DNA of 64,000 nucleotides from Cannabis sativa (GCF_029168945.1 NC_083605.1:2301280-2365279), one strand, 5' to 3'; shown: positions 30,460 to 47,221, counted from the first letter of the stretch. Program-made: numbers and translations. The notes: generated from the sequence alone by a model not told the origin.

Positions 30460-30846
30460 AGTACATTTTTTAATGAATATTACCCATTAATGATTATTAA
30501 ACAAATTAAACTATAATATTAATTTTAAAAATATTAATTATTAGATTTTGATCCAATGACAAATAATAAAAGAGAAATTTCAATATCTATGCTTAGTATA
30601 GCTACATAATTAAAAAAAAATAAAAAAAATATCTCTTTTTACACTATATCAAAAATTTGTTTAAATACAAAATATTTAAGCCAAACTCAACTTTTTTTTA
30701 TTTTTATTTTTTTACCAAAAAACTTTTTTTCTTAATTTTTTTCCAACTAATGGAACAACCTATATGTAAAAAAAAAATAAGAGATTAAATTAAGCTTAAA
30801 AACTAAAATTTACTCATTCATGAGTAATACCCGTTAAGAGTATACT
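30460..30846. mobile_element. MITE copy 1 of a facing pair
   Basis: Ends AGTACATTTTTTAATGAATA and, inverted, AGTATACTCTTAACGGGTAT; about 387 bp. It is the approximate reverse complement of the adjacent element 30858-36249 (minus its LTR insertion), so the two form a long imperfect hairpin centred near 30852. Confidence 0.65.
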
Positions 30847-31131
30847 CACATATATATGGGTGCACTCTTAATGGGTATTACCGGGTAAAATTAGAAAATA
30901 TTGAGTTTTTATACTTAATTTTTTTGTCTAATTAATTTATTTTTTTTTTTATATATCATATAGGCTGAGATTGTTCCATCAGTAAAAAAAAAATTCAAAA
31001 AAAAGTTTTTTAGCAAGAAAAATAAGAAAAGAAAAAGTTAAGTTTGAGTTAAATATTTTTGTATGAACATATTTTTGATATAATGTAAAAAGAGATATTT
31101 TTTGATATTTTTTTTAATTAAGTAGTTAAAT

Positions 31132-32332
31132 TGTTGCGAAAATTATTAATTACTACGCAAGTGCACGCAATCAAGTAGTATACTCACGCAAGTGAGGTCG
31201 AACCACAGGGAATTAGATTAATTACTACTAAACTATACTTATAATTCTATTTGGCAAATCAAAAGTATTTATGATTGAAAAAGGAAGAAAGAAATTCAAG
31301 AAACTTAAAGGAACAAGTGAATATTAATCAAGATGATAGAATAGGGAGACGAATCCTGTTGTTAAGTTACCAATGTTAATGTCTAATTGCTATCCTTCTC
31401 TTGAAGTGAATGACAGATTATAAATTAACCTAGCTCTTTTCAGATCTTCTAGGTTCTAAATCTCATGCTCTCTAATTAATCTCTTAATTAAACTAACATG
31501 AAATCAGCATTAAGCAATAATCTAAATGTCACAAAGGCTATGTAAATACTTTCGTTTCACATCAAAACCTAGACTATCCAATTTTAGCATTCTCAATTCT
31601 CACTTTTCAGATTTCGAATTGAGATCATAAAACATGTAAAAGGTGATCAATCTTGCACATGGAAATTAAACACAAATATGAATAGTGTTCACAATCAAGA
31701 TGGAGGAATGACAATTATTCATTAACTAGGAAAAACTTAAACAACATTCATCATTCTCCCTAAATAGGAGTTTAGTTCAAAACATCCATAATCAAATCCA
31801 TAATTAACATTGAAACAGAAAATAACATAGAAAAATTAAAGAGAAGAGAAAGAACTAGTTGAAGCAATTGATTCGGGTCGCCACAAGCCGCTCTTCTAGC
31901 CTCCTTCTTTGTTTCTAGGGTTCTAATTCTGAATAATCCCTAATTTTCACGAACTCTCACTATTTAAACCAAGTCTCAACTTAAAAATTCGTGAAATTAC
32001 GAAACTGCCCAAAAATCCCGTCACTGGGGTCCCCGTCGCGACTGGCAAAGCCCCCGTCGCGACGGGGTTAAGCAGCGAATTATTGAAATTTCTCTGCCAG
32101 TTCCCGTCGCGACTGGCATGTTCCCAGTCGCGACTGGAACAGGCAGCGACACAATCTTTGGTTTTTCTTCTCGATTCTTTCACCGCTTGTCCTCAATTCT
32201 TGTAAATACTTTCTTTAAACACCTGGGGACCTGAAACAAAAGAATCAAGCGTAAAATAGCCCTAAAACTAAAAACAAAGAGTGAAAACTAACCGAAATAT
32301 GACCAGAAACTTAGACTAATTTTAGCCTAACA
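31132..32332 (-). repeat. 3' LTR of the gag-only element
   Basis: 1201 bp, CA/TG-bounded. Contains GC-rich CCCGTCGCGACTGGC words (32030-32140) that stand out from the AT-rich background. Next to it at 32333-32350 is the minus-strand polypurine tract (CTAGTTTGGGGGAATT). Confidence 0.9.
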
Positions 32333-33567
32333 AATTCCCCCAAACTAGATTCTTACTCGCCCCCGAGTAAGGTAAAAGAAAACTAACTACGCTATCAGAT
32401 AATCACTACACTGCTGACTCATGCTCTGCTTTCTTCCTTGCATAAACTAGAATTTCGATCCTACTAACTCTAACAATTAACTCAGATGCTCAATTTATAA
32501 CACTATGTACAACTGCAAGAATTTATTCAAATGTGAAACATTGTTATAAAAGTTTTACTCTTTCCAACAGTTCCACAGCCTGATAACTCATAAGTTTGCA
32601 TGCTTACCTTTCTCCACTAATGTTGACAGTATTCTTTGGAATCGTTAGGTCTTTTCAAGGCTTTAGGTAATATGACTCAGATATTCAGGGATAGGCAAAA
32701 GACAATTTTGGCTAAAGATATCATAAGCACACAAACAGAACCCACAAGCTTCTTACTTTTCTTTTTCTAAAACCCCATAATGTTCCCAAATTTACCAAGA
32801 TTGATAGAAGACATCTCTATTATTTTCCAACATCACTGAAATCATATTTATTTATTTATTTTTTTTGAACACATATTTTTACTTTTTTTTTTTTATATAT
32901 ATTTCATTTTTTTTAGTGACATTGAATTACACAATTTTTTTCTCTTCTCATTCTCACAAGTTTTTCTCCCTCTCACTATTTCCTCACACTCAATGTTTCT
33001 CCTCCCCCAAACTAATCATGTAGCTTATGATATCATGGATAACATGGTGAAGAAAAATTAATTGTGTGGTTACAATTTTTTTAAATCAATGGGTGAAAAA
33101 CATAACGGCTTTAGGCTCAAAAGGTTAACTAGGGATACACATTATTACGGTAGGCTTGAAAGGCTCAAACTATCCAACAAATGCCTAAGTCATATTCCAA
33201 TTGAACACTATCAAGGATTTCGTCTCAAAAGAATAAACATGCAAGTTCTAAGCTATCCTGTCAATCTTACCACAAACTATAGTAAAACAATTATAACAAT
33301 TTTCACAGATTGAGTATTTGTAGATAAACACAGGTTTCTAAGCATCCAAACTAATCCAAAGAGTTAACAGAATCAAGCACACAGTTATTTTATAATTTCA
33401 GATCACGTCACACTAATCAGCAGCACACAATTATCTTTTAGCTTATTGTCATCCTTAACTAACACAGAAAATTAAAGTGCAGAAAATAAAATTTTTAAAT
33501 CTCTCCCCCCAAACTAAATATGACATTGTCCTCAATGTGTTAAAATAAAATTTTGGTTGAGAGATAC
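32333..33567 (-). other. Non-coding internal region of the gag-only element
   Basis: Holds the polypurine tract and a CTCGGGGGCGAGTAAG motif (minus strand) like the GAGGACGAGCAAG motif of the gypsy element at the left end of the window. Poly-T tract at 32850-32930. No pol sequence. Confidence 0.6.
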
Positions 33568-34605
33568 TTACCTGCGCGCCACATCAACAAGCGGTTGACG
33601 CCCGTAATAAGCGTCATGCAAGAGAACTTGAAAAGTATTGTTATACTTGCCTTCAAGCTTGGCAAGCGATGAGTTTGAACAAAAGTCAGCACCAACAACA
33701 TAAGACTTTGGATGATGTGCTTGGGGAGAAGCCTTTGGTAACTCGAAGAGAATACAATATGGAGAATGCGACATTAATGGAAAATAAGGGTCCATTGGTG
33801 GTTCATAATATAGTGGTGTTGACAACCTCAAATCAACAACTACAAGTGATTCTTCTACCACCAATGGCACCTCTTTCTTGCTTTTCTCAAATAACCTCTC
33901 AATTGGTTGTTCAGTTTCCTCATGACCATCCACATCCTTGACTGTGATTTGATCTTCAATAATTTCATCATTGAGGATGGATGTTTCTTCATTCACCAAA
34001 TTGAGTTCATCATTTGTTGAGCAAGCTTCCAATGTATCCAAATTTTCAACCACTTTAAAGGATTCTTTCTCTTCAATTCTAGGCTCAGTCTCTTCTATGT
34101 ATTCATCTGATGGTGCTTCTATTATATTCAAACAACTCTCATAACTTTCGTTATTTGAGTTATTATCCTTAAAACTCTCTGAATCCTGCGCCATTAAATT
34201 ATCACATAGAGCTTTTACCATGTCCGCCAATCGATTAATCTCTTTTGGAAGTGATAGTATATCCTCCTCTTCTTCAATTGGTTGGGGTGAGTTTGGAAAA
34301 TAAGGAGGGTATTGATGACTCCAACCTTGAAGTGATGGATTCCAATGCCAATCATAATCAAAATCTGCCATATCATTCAACAGATTTATTGCTTCATGGC
34401 CTCTCCTTAACAAAGGCTCTCCAGTAACCTCTGCTCCATAATCCACCCAACTTCTTGTTTCATCATCAAGTCTATTATAAAAGAGCCACGTAAAACATCC
34501 ACTTGAGAAAGTGGGATAACATCTCTCTCCAAGCTCTTTAAATCTCCTCCAAGCAGAATAGAATGATTCATTGTGTTGTTGGGCAAAATCCTCAAGATAT
34601 AGCAT
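33568..34605 (-). CDS. Retrotransposon gag-like protein, 345 aa
   Basis: The N-terminal half carries a plant retrotransposon gag pattern: EDFAQQHNESFYSAWRRFKE, then CYPTFSSGCFTWLFYNRLDD and WVDYGAEVTGEPLLRRGHEA, comparable to the retrotrans_gag family where LxxLxQxxxESxxxAWxRFxxL precedes LxxFYxGL. The C-terminal half is acidic (EEEED, EYIEETEPRIEEKES) without zinc knuckles. The ORF is open, starts about 300 bp inside the primer site, and is the only coding sequence of its element. Capsid-like function is inferred from the family. Confidence 0.75.
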   Translation of the reverse strand: MLYLEDFAQQHNESFYSAWRRFKELGERCYPTFSSGCFTWLFYNRLDDETRSWVDYGAEVTGEPLLRRGHEAINLLNDMADFDYDWHWNPSLQGWSHQYPPYFPNSPQPIEEEEDILSLPKEINRLADMVKALCDNLMAQDSESFKDNNSNNESYESCLNIIEAPSDEYIEETEPRIEEKESFKVVENLDTLEACSTNDELNLVNEETSILNDEIIEDQITVKDVDGHEETEQPIERLFEKSKKEVPLVVEESLVVVDLRLSTPLYYEPPMDPYFPLMSHSPYCILFELPKASPQAHHPKSYVVGADFCSNSSLAKLEGKYNNTFQVLLHDAYYGRQPLVDVARR

Positions 34606-34880
34606 TGGGATTTATCTTGCAGGTCAAACTCATAAGTACAACATTAGTAAAGTTAAAAAAAAAACTAAATTAGTAATTAAAAGATAAAAATTTGAAACAA
34701 CAAAATTAATACTAAAACTAAAAAGAAAAACTAAATAGAACAAAATTTAATTTTTAATAATATTACAAAATTTAATCTAAAAGAAACAGATTAGAAATAA
34801 GCAAAAAAAAAAAAAATAAATAAAGAATTAACCAAAGTAGAAGTTAGTATAATTTTATGTGATATCAATCTTTATACAAT

Positions 34881-34898
34881 TCCCCGGCAACGGCGCCA
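34881..34898 (-). promoter_or_regulatory. Primer-binding site of the gag-only element
   Basis: Minus strand TGGCGCCGTTGCCGGGGA, six bases inside the 5' LTR end; tRNA-Asp-type primer site of plant Ty3 elements. Confidence 0.85.
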
Positions 34899-34904
34899 AA
34901 AACT

Positions 34905-36105
34905 TGTTGTGAAAATTATTAATTACTACGCAAGTGCACGCAATCAAGTAGTATACTCACGCAAGTGAGGTCGAACCACAAGAAATTAGATTAATTACTA
35001 CTAAACTATACTTATAATTCTATTTGGCAAATCAAAAGTATTTATGATTGAAAAAGGAAGAAAGAAATTCAAGAAACTTAAAGGAACAAGTGAATATTAA
35101 TCAAGATGAGAGAATAGGGAGACGAATCCTGTTGTTAAGTTACCAATGTTAATGTCTAATTGCTATCCTTCTCTTGAAGTGAATGACAGATTATAAATTA
35201 ACCTAGCTCTTTTCAGATCTTCTAGGTTCTAAATCTCATGCTCTCTAATTAATCTCTTAATTAAACTAACATGAAATCAGCATTAAGCAATAATCTAAAT
35301 GTCACAAAGGCTATGTAAATACTTTCGTTTCACATCAAAACCTAGACTATCCAATTTTAGCATTCTCAATTCTCATTTTTCAGATTTCGAATTGAGATCA
35401 TAAAACATGTAAAAGGTGATCAATCTTGCACATGGAAATTAAACACAAATATGAATAGTGTTCACAATCAAGATGGAGGAATGACAATTATTCATTAACT
35501 AGGAAAAACTTAAACAACATTCATCATTCTCCCTAAATAGGAGTTTAGTTCAAAACATCCATAATCAAATCCATAATTAACATTGAAACAGAAAATAACA
35601 TAGAAAAATTAAAGAGAAGAGAAAGAACTAGTTGAAGCAATTGATTCGGGTCGCCACAAGCCGCTCTTCTAGCCTCCTTCTTTGTTTCTAGGGTTCTAAT
35701 TCTGAATAATCCCTAATTTTCACGAACTCTCACTATTTAAACCAAGTCTCAACTTAAAAATTCGTGAAATTACGAAACTGCCCAAAAATCCCGTCACTGG
35801 GGTCCCCGTCGCGACTGGCAAAGCCCCCGTCGCGACGGGGTTAAGCAGCGAATTATTGAAATTTCTCTGCCAGTTCCCGTCGCGACTGGCATGTTCCCAG
35901 TTGCGACTGGATCAGGCAGTGACACAATCTTTAGTTTTTCTTCTCGATTCTTTCACCGCTTGTCCTCAATTCTTGTAAATACTTTCTTTAAACACCTGGG
36001 GACCTGAAACAAAAGAATCAAGCGTAAAATAGCCCTAAAACTAAAAACAAAAAGTGAAAACTAACCGAAATATGACCGAAAACTTAGACTAATTTTAGCC
36101 TAACA
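34905..36105 (-). repeat. 5' LTR of the gag-only element
   Basis: 1201 bp, same length as the 3' LTR, with about 12 differences seen by eye, such as GTCGCGACTGGAAC in one and GTTGCGACTGGATC in the other. Confidence 0.9.
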
Positions 36106-36263
36106 TAAATTAAGCATAAAAATTTAAATTTGTGATTTAATTATTCGTTATTAGATCAAAATTCGAAGGTTTGATATTTTTAAAATTAATATTTATAGTT
36201 AAATTTGTTTAGTAACCATTCATGGTAATATCCATTAAGAAGTGTTCCATATATATATATATA

Positions 36264-36977
36264 CTAGGTGAATGTACGTGCCGAGCCACGTATTGCTAGT
36301 TTTATTTAAGATTTTGGTCTTTTTAAGATTTTGAATGTATTTTATTTTTAAAGATTGCAAATTTTTTGTTTGAAAAAATTAAATATTTATATTTGAAATA
36401 TTATTTAATAATGTATTAAAAATAATATTAGTGTAATTATAAAATTGTAAATAAATTTATTATTGGAGTAGTAGATTATTCTATTTAGTTCTTTTTTTTA
36501 ACATAGCATTGTAATGTAAGTTTATGTTTATAAATATTATGTAAAGTGTTAATATTATATGAACATCTCCATTTATAAAACTAAAAAGTGGGTCAATGAC
36601 AGAAGTGGTATATCTGCAATCACACAAAGATAGAAGTGGTATTTCTGCTTCCTATGCTTATCCAGAGAAAACATTAGATAACGTGAGGTTAACTTTAATA
36701 TATAAAGATTTTTCTTTTTTAAAAAATAAATAAAAAAAATTATTAATATTCTATAGGTTTGTTAGAGAGATATGTGGCTAAGATGATTTTTTTTTTAATT
36801 TAAAAAGAGATTATTAATATTTAAAAGATTGTTTAATTTTTTGGTTTAATTATTGGGTTTATTTGTTAACGGGAGATCAAACCTAATCGTTAAATTTAAC
36901 AGAATATTCTTTTATTTTTAAGTATATTCTGTTAAACCAAGAAATGCCGTTAGATAGGCACTTTTAATATATAAAGA
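36264..36977 (-). mobile_element. Small Helitron-like element
   Basis: On the minus strand it starts TCTTTATATATTAAAAGTGC, preceded by A, and ends with a hairpin (ACGTG-GCTCGG-CACGT) followed by ACATTCAC-CTAG and then T. Helitrons insert between A and T, start with TC, and end with a short hairpin and CTRR; all are met. About 714 bp, no RepHel ORF. The same 5' terminus appears at 53971 on the plus strand. Confidence 0.75.
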
Positions 36978-36981
36978 TATA

Positions 36982-37209
36982 GATATGATTTTGTCCTGTT
37001 ATTGTACTTTCACGAATTGTAATCCGTGATGTACGTCAGCCGTCAGATGAGGGAGTTATTTGATCTGGCGACTGAGATTGATCTAGGGGTAGTTAGGGTT
37101 AAAAAGTAGAATCGTACTCTGACACTCATTTAATGTACCCTGAGACTCATTTAATGTACGTACCACGGAATATATTCCGTGAAAGTACATTACGGGACAA
37201 AATCATATC
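36982..37209. mobile_element. MITE with GATATGATTTTGTCC termini
   Basis: GATATGATTTTGTCCTGTTA at the left and its inverse TACGGGACAAAATCATATC at the right; inner inverted parts TGTACTTTCACG / CGTGAAAGTACA. About 228 bp, superfamily not clear, target duplication not identified. It abuts the Helitron. Confidence 0.65.
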
Positions 37210-38092
37210 TCAATATATATATATATATATATTTATATAGATTCAAGCCAATAAAATGTAAAAGATTTTGAGCAATACATTCATCAAAAAAAAATTGTAA
37301 AAGGATGGTGTAGCTAAGAGTGCTACACTTGCTAGCCAACCAGCTGGTTTATGTCAAGGGAACCCTCTCGAGTTGTTCTTTCAAAAAAGAAAAAATTATT
37401 TGACAACCTTCTTTTCGTACTTCATACAAAAGTGCATTGCACATTTTTTAATACCACTAACTTCCAAAATACAAATCACTTTTTTTTTTGTGGTTGAAAA
37501 TAATCGTTTCATAGATGGAGATAATTAGATCATTACCTAAAATATTTTTTATATAAATTTTGTATGATTAAATCCTTTCAATTATCATTTTATTTGCACT
37601 TAACTCTTAAAGTTCAAATTTTAGTGGTAAAAAAACCCTCCAAACTATTCAACTATTAACAAATTTAAGATTTCATCTATTTTTCACAATAAATTACTAA
37701 CATAAACTACTTACGTACATTCTTATACATGTGTCACATTTATATTGGTACACTTAATACAATTATTTAAAAATTATAAAAAAAATATTTCAAAATTTAT
37801 AATATTTCTTATTTTATAATTTTATTTAATTTTAAAATAATAATATTAGGTGTATCAGTATAAATATGTTATGTGTATAAGAGTGTATATAAGCAATCTA
37901 TGGTGAAAGTTAACAGGATGATACTTTAAATTTATTAACACTTCAACAGTTTAGAGAATTTTACCACCAAAATTTGAACTTAAAAAGTTAAGTGCAAGTA
38001 AAAAGACAGTTGAAAGAGTTTAGCCGCCAAAAACTCTTTTGATATTTATCACACTTCAATCATAGGAGGTAGGTTGTTGGAAACACTAACCA
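37210..38092. other. TPS2 upstream region
   Basis: AT-rich, no gene. Includes TTCAAGCCAATAAAATGTAAAAG at about 37245, shared with the paralogous segments, and ACTAACTTCCAAAATACAAATC at 37446, shared with TPS1 upstream. A partly inverted pair around 37620 and 37980 (TTTTAGTGGTAAAAAAACCC against AATTTTACCACCAAAA) suggests a small decayed element between them. Confidence 0.45.
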
Positions 38093-38101
38093 TATATAAA
38101 T
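38093..38101 (+). promoter_or_regulatory. TATA box of TPS2
   Basis: CATATATAAATACAAGGTCG about 55 bp before the ATG, matching the TPS1 core promoter almost base for base. Confidence 0.7.
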
Positions 38102-38151
38102 ACAAGGTCGAGCAAACCTAACATTCTCATCCCAAAAAAACACAAACAAAA

Positions 38152-42380
<4,229 letters not shown>

Positions 42381-42824
42381 TAATAATAATTATTAGTTAA
42401 TTAAAATTATCTTGTCTCCAAGAAAAAAAAACATATGATCTGAGATATATTATAGAAGTAATTATAAATATATATTTGTTGTAAGTTTACTTTTATTGAA
42501 TAAGTATTTATTTTGAAATATCTTAAGTTTTTTATTTTCTCTCAATTCAATAAAAAATTTAAATTTGGTATTTCGATCACCAATTCTTCAATTCTTTGCT
42601 TTTTTTAGTTGTCGTGATATTAAGTATGGGGAACTGCATCAAATAAAAAGTGCAAATTAATTCGTTAACTTAATTAGCCATATACTTTGATAAACAAAAT
42701 AATTAAGCTAATTAATGCTATATATTTAGATTGAAGATTTTCCCACTTGTATTCATCAAACCTTATATAATAGGCCTTTTTTGTGTAAATGAAAATTTTT
42801 GCATTTCAAAAATACATAAATAAA
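42381..42824. other. TPS2 3' flank
   Basis: 3' UTR and spacer, AT-rich, no gene. From about 42720 it matches the region beginning at 13529. Confidence 0.45.
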
Positions 42825-43099
42825 TGTTAGATGTATGGTCGGTTATTCTGTTAAGTCTGACACTTGACAGTTAAGTTTGTTAACTGTCTGTTTTGACACC
42901 AAATGACAAAGCTATAAATAGCTTTGTCCAACTCAGTTGTAACCAGTTAATTGTTAGACACACATTGTAAATACAATAGAATTGATTCAATAAAAGGAGC
43001 ATTACTGCTCACGGTTTTTTTTTCTAAGTGTTCAAACTGGTTTATGATTGTTCTTGGATCAGTGTGTTGGATTGCATAGGAATCGACTCATTCCTTACA
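42825..43099 (+). repeat. 5' LTR of the copia element
   Basis: TGTTAGATG...TTCCTTACA, with a CTATAAATAGC promoter box at about 42912 and an AATAAAAGG poly(A)-signal-like block at about 42990. Confidence 0.9.
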
Positions 43100-43173
43100 A
43101 ACTGGTATCAGAGCTGGACGGGTTCTTGAGTCTTGAAGAGACAAGCTCAGCGTGAAGAACATCCAGGGCAACA

Positions 43174-46100
43174 ATGGGGAATGCAAAGTTCGATTTGGAG
43201 AAGTTTATAGCCAAGAATGATTTCGGATTATGGAGGGTGAAGATGAAAGCTTTGTTAGTGCAGCAAGGGATTCAGGAGGCTTTACTTGGTGAAGAAAATA
43301 TCAAGGAAAGAACAGAGAAGGAGAAGACTGAGATTCTTGATAAGGCACACAGTGCCATTATACTCTGTTTGGGTGATAAAGTCCTGAGAGAAGTGTCGAA
43401 GGAGACAACCGCTGCTGGCCTATGGAACAAGCTGGAAAGTCTGTATATGACAAAGTCCCTAGCCAATCGACTGTTCTTGAAACAAAAGCTGTATGCATTT
43501 AAGATGCAATCTGGAAAATCAGTTGAAGATCATATGGATGATTTCAACAAGATAATCCTTGATCTTGAAAACATAGGCATCAAGATTGAAAATGAAGATC
43601 AGGCCATAATTGTCTTGAATTCTTTACCTTCAGATAATTATGAACATTTCGTTGATACGATGATGTTTGGGAGGGACTCTCTGACATTTGAAGAAGTGCA
43701 GAGTGCTTTAATGTCCAAGGAGTTGAAAAAGAAACAAGAACTGAAGGAAGAGAATTCTGCAGATGGCTTACTGGTATCTCGAGGAAGATTTGATCAAAGA
43801 GAGAACGAGAACCATGGGAACATGAACAAAGGAAAGACTCAGTCAAAATTCAAGAAAATATGTTACATATGCCACAAAACTTCTCATCTAAAGAAAGACT
43901 GCCCAGAATTGAAAAAGGGAGATCAAAGAAGGTATGGAAATGCAGATGTGGCTTCAGATGAAGGATATGAAAGTGCTGATGTAATGGTAGTAAGTAATGG
44001 CTTTGTGAAGTCAAATTGGGTGATCGATTATGGATGCTCTTTTCATATATGTCCAGATAAAGAACACTTCCTTAATTATAAGGAAATTGATGGTGGAACT
44101 GTAAGGCTTGGGGATAATAGATCATGCTCAATAGTTGGGATTGGATCTGTACAATTGCAATTATCAGGGGGAGCCACTATGAAAATTCATCAAGTTAGAC
44201 ATGTGCCAGACATTAAGAGAAATCTGATTTCTGTGGCAATGTTAGACAAAGAAGGGTGTTCTATAAGGGTTGAAGGTGGAATTCTCAAGGTACTAAGAGG
44301 ATCAATGGTAATGATGAAGGGTTCAATGATCAATGGAGTTTATGTACTACAAGGAATCACCTCAAGCAACCTGGCTTCAGTTGCTTCAAAAGAAATAACC
44401 AATTCAATGTCTCTATGGCATAAAAGACTAGGACATGTCAGTTTAAAGGGATTGGAAGTGTTGAACAAGAAAGGACTGTTGGGAAAAGATGCCCTACAAG
44501 ATCTGGATTTCTGTGAGCAGTGCATTTTGGGTAAGTCTACCAAGGTTAAGTTTGGGATAGGGAGACATATAACAAAGGGCACTCTGGACTATGTTCATTC
44601 AGATCTCTGGGGAGCTTACAGGATTGTGTCTCGAGGTGGAGCCAGGTACTTCCTAACCATAATTGATGACTATTCTAGATATGTCTGGGTATCAATTTTG
44701 AAACATAAGCATGAAGCCTTGAGTACATTTAAGGAATGGAAGACACTGGTAGAGACTCAAACAGAAAAAAAAGTTAAAAAGCTCAGGACTGATAATGGAC
44801 TTGAATACTGTTCTGAGTTGTTTAACTCATTCTGCAAACAAAATGGGATTGCTATACACAAAACTGTGCCAAGAAATCCACAGCAGAATGGTCTAGCTGA
44901 AAGACTAAACAGGACCATCTTGGAAAGAGTAAGATGCATGATAATCTACTCTGGTGTGCCTAAAATTTTTTTGGGGCCGAAGTTTGTAATGACTGTTACT
45001 TGATTAACAGATGTCCTTCAGCTGCAATCCAAGCAAACACACCTATAGAATTATGGTCTGGACACCCTGCAAACTATGGGAACCTAAGGACATTTGGTTG
45101 CATAGCCTATGCACATGTCAAACAAGGAAAACTAGATCCCAGGGCAAAGAAATGTATCTTTTTGGGTTATCCTGAGGGTGTAAAAGGGTACAAACTGTGG
45201 TGTATTGAAGCTGGAAACTTGGATAGATACATCATAAGCAGGGATGTAGTGTTTGAGGAGGACAAGGTGTATAGAGATGTCATGAAAACCCAACCAAAAC
45301 CTACCAGTGATGAATCTGAGAATGAATTGGAGTTTGAGATGGAGCCTGCTGGGGAAACTCACAGAGAGAATCAAACACCAGTGACTCAAGAGGGCATTTT
45401 TAATGAAGAAGATGAAGAAGAACAACAAGAATTGACTGAAGAAATAACTACAGAATCTCAGGGATATCAACTGACAAGAGATAGACAGAAAAGGCAAACT
45501 AAACCTCCTGTGAGATTTGGTTTTGCAGACATTATACACTATGCTCTTAACATTGAGCAGTGTAACAATGAACCAAGAACCTATGCTGAAGCAATGAAGT
45601 CAGTTGATAGAGAGAAGTGGAATGCTGAAATGGATGATGAGATTTTATCTCTTAAAAAGAATAAGACCTGGATTTTGATTAAGAAACTGCTAGGACAAAG
45701 AATAATCGGGTGCAAATGGGTATATAAACACAAAGATGGCAGATACAAGGCTAGGCTAGTGGCAAAGGGGTATACACAGAGAGAAGGGGTTGACTACACT
45801 GAAATATTCTCTCCTGTGGTAAAGCATACCTCTATTAGACTGATCTTGGCCATGACAGCAATGCTTGACCTAGAACTTGAACAGATGGATGTCAAGACTG
45901 CATTTTTGCATGGAGAATTAGAGGAACAAATTCTGATGCAACAACCAGAGGGATATGTCGAAGAAGGGATGGAAGACAGAGTGTGCTTGCTCAAGAGGTC
46001 ACTCTATGGCCTCAAGCAATCACCTAGGCAATGGTACAAGCGTTTTGATGATTTCATACACAAAACAGGGTTCAAAAGGAGTGTGTATGATAGTTGTGTC

Positions 46101-47114
46101 TATGTAAGATCATCAAAAACCAAGGCTACTGCTTATCTACTTTTGTATGTAGATGATATGCTAATTGCTAGTAAAGATATTCAGGAGATTAGTCAGGTCA
46201 AGAGAATGCTTAGTGGGGAGTTTGAAATGAAGGATCTTGGACATGCTCGAAAGATTCTTGGCATGGAAATTCTCAGGGACAGGAAATCAAAGACATTGAA
46301 GCTATCTCAATCTGAATACATCCACAAAGTATTGAGCAACTTTGGTTTTTCTGATGCAAAACCAGTAAGCACACCCATTGCTCAACATTTTAAATTATCT
46401 AGCAATTTGTCTCCATCGAATGAACAAGAAGCCAAAGCAATGGAGAACATTCCCTACACAAACCTGGTTGGAAGCATTATGTACATTATGGTTTGCACCA
46501 GACTCGATTTAAGTCATGCAGTTAGTATTGTCAGCAGATACATGGGGAATCCAGGCATGGAGCATAGGAAGGCTGTTAAATGGTTAATGAGGTATCTAAG
46601 AGGCACTACTGATGTTGGGTTAATGTATAGCCTTGATGGAAATGAACTTACTGTGAATGGCTTTGTAGACTCTGACTATGCAGGTGACATCGATACAAGG
46701 AGATCTCAATCAGGCTGGGTTTTCAGAGTAAACAATTGCACTGTAAGCTGGAAAGCTAATCTCCAAACCATAGTGACACTCTCAACTACAGAAGCAGAGT
46801 ATATCTCATGTAAAGAAGCTGTAAAAGAAGCCATTTGGCTTAAGGGAATCATTAGAGAACTGGGGATAAATCAAGGAGCCATCACTATACTGTGTGACAG
46901 TTAAAGTGCTCTGCACTTGAGCAAAAACCAGATGTATCACGAGAGGACTAAACACATTGACGTAAGATTACATTTCATCAGAGATGTTCTAGCTGAAGGA
47001 AAGGTTAAATTGGCAAAAGTGCCAACTGCAGAGAATGCCTCAGACATGTTAACCAAGGCTCTTCCAACTACAAAATTCAGACATTGTCTCAATCTTCTCA
47101 GGATTACAAACTAG
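43174..47114 (+). pseudogene. Copia gag-pol polyprotein gene, disabled
   Basis: Segment 43174-45003: UBN2-type gag, zinc knuckle CX2CX4HX4C starting at residue 230, protease site at residue 285, integrase zinc finger (HKRLGHVS...CEQC) and the integrase DDE region (D in HSDLWG, D in RTDNG, E in GLAERLNRT). The first break is a frameshift in the T/G-rich run at about 44968-44995. Segment 45000-46904: rest of integrase, RT with YVDDML, and RNase H with VDSDYAGD and TEAEY. A TAA at 46902-46904 interrupts RNase H; the same frame then runs open to 47114. The protease reads D-Y-G instead of the conserved D-S/T-G, so its catalytic neighbour is altered. The gag opening resembles Tnt1/Tork elements. 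Confidence 0.92.
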
Positions 47115-47221
47115 AACAGTGATCCTTGTTAAGTGTCTGTAATCTAGTTTAGAGTTCTATTTTTGTGTCTATTATTTGTAATTAGAGTTAGTCTTACCAG
47201 AATTCCAATCAAGGTGGAGAT

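Larger units (their letters stand above)
31132..36105 (-). mobile_element. Young non-autonomous LTR retrotransposon, gag only (LARD-like)
   Basis: Both LTRs are 1201 bp (31132-32332 and 34905-36105), with TAAAT on each flank (31127-31131 and 36106-36110). By eye the LTRs differ at about a dozen positions, roughly 99% identity, so insertion is recent. The element reads on the minus strand: LTR starts TGTTAGGC, ends CAACA. The primer site TGGCGCCGTTGCCGGGGA matches the 3' end of plant tRNA-Asp as used by Athila/Tat-type Ty3 elements (from memory). There is one gag-like ORF and no protease, RT or integrase, so it must use enzymes supplied in trans. Confidence 0.9.
30858..36249. mobile_element. 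MITE copy 2, inverted and split by an LTR retrotransposon
   Basis: The left piece 30858-31131 and right piece 36106-36249 together mirror 30460-30846: GTAAAAAGAGATATTTTTTG on the left, and TTTTTAAAATTAATATTTAT then CATTAAGAAGTGTTCC on the right. The 4974-bp retroelement sits between TAAAT target duplications inside it. Confidence 0.65.
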
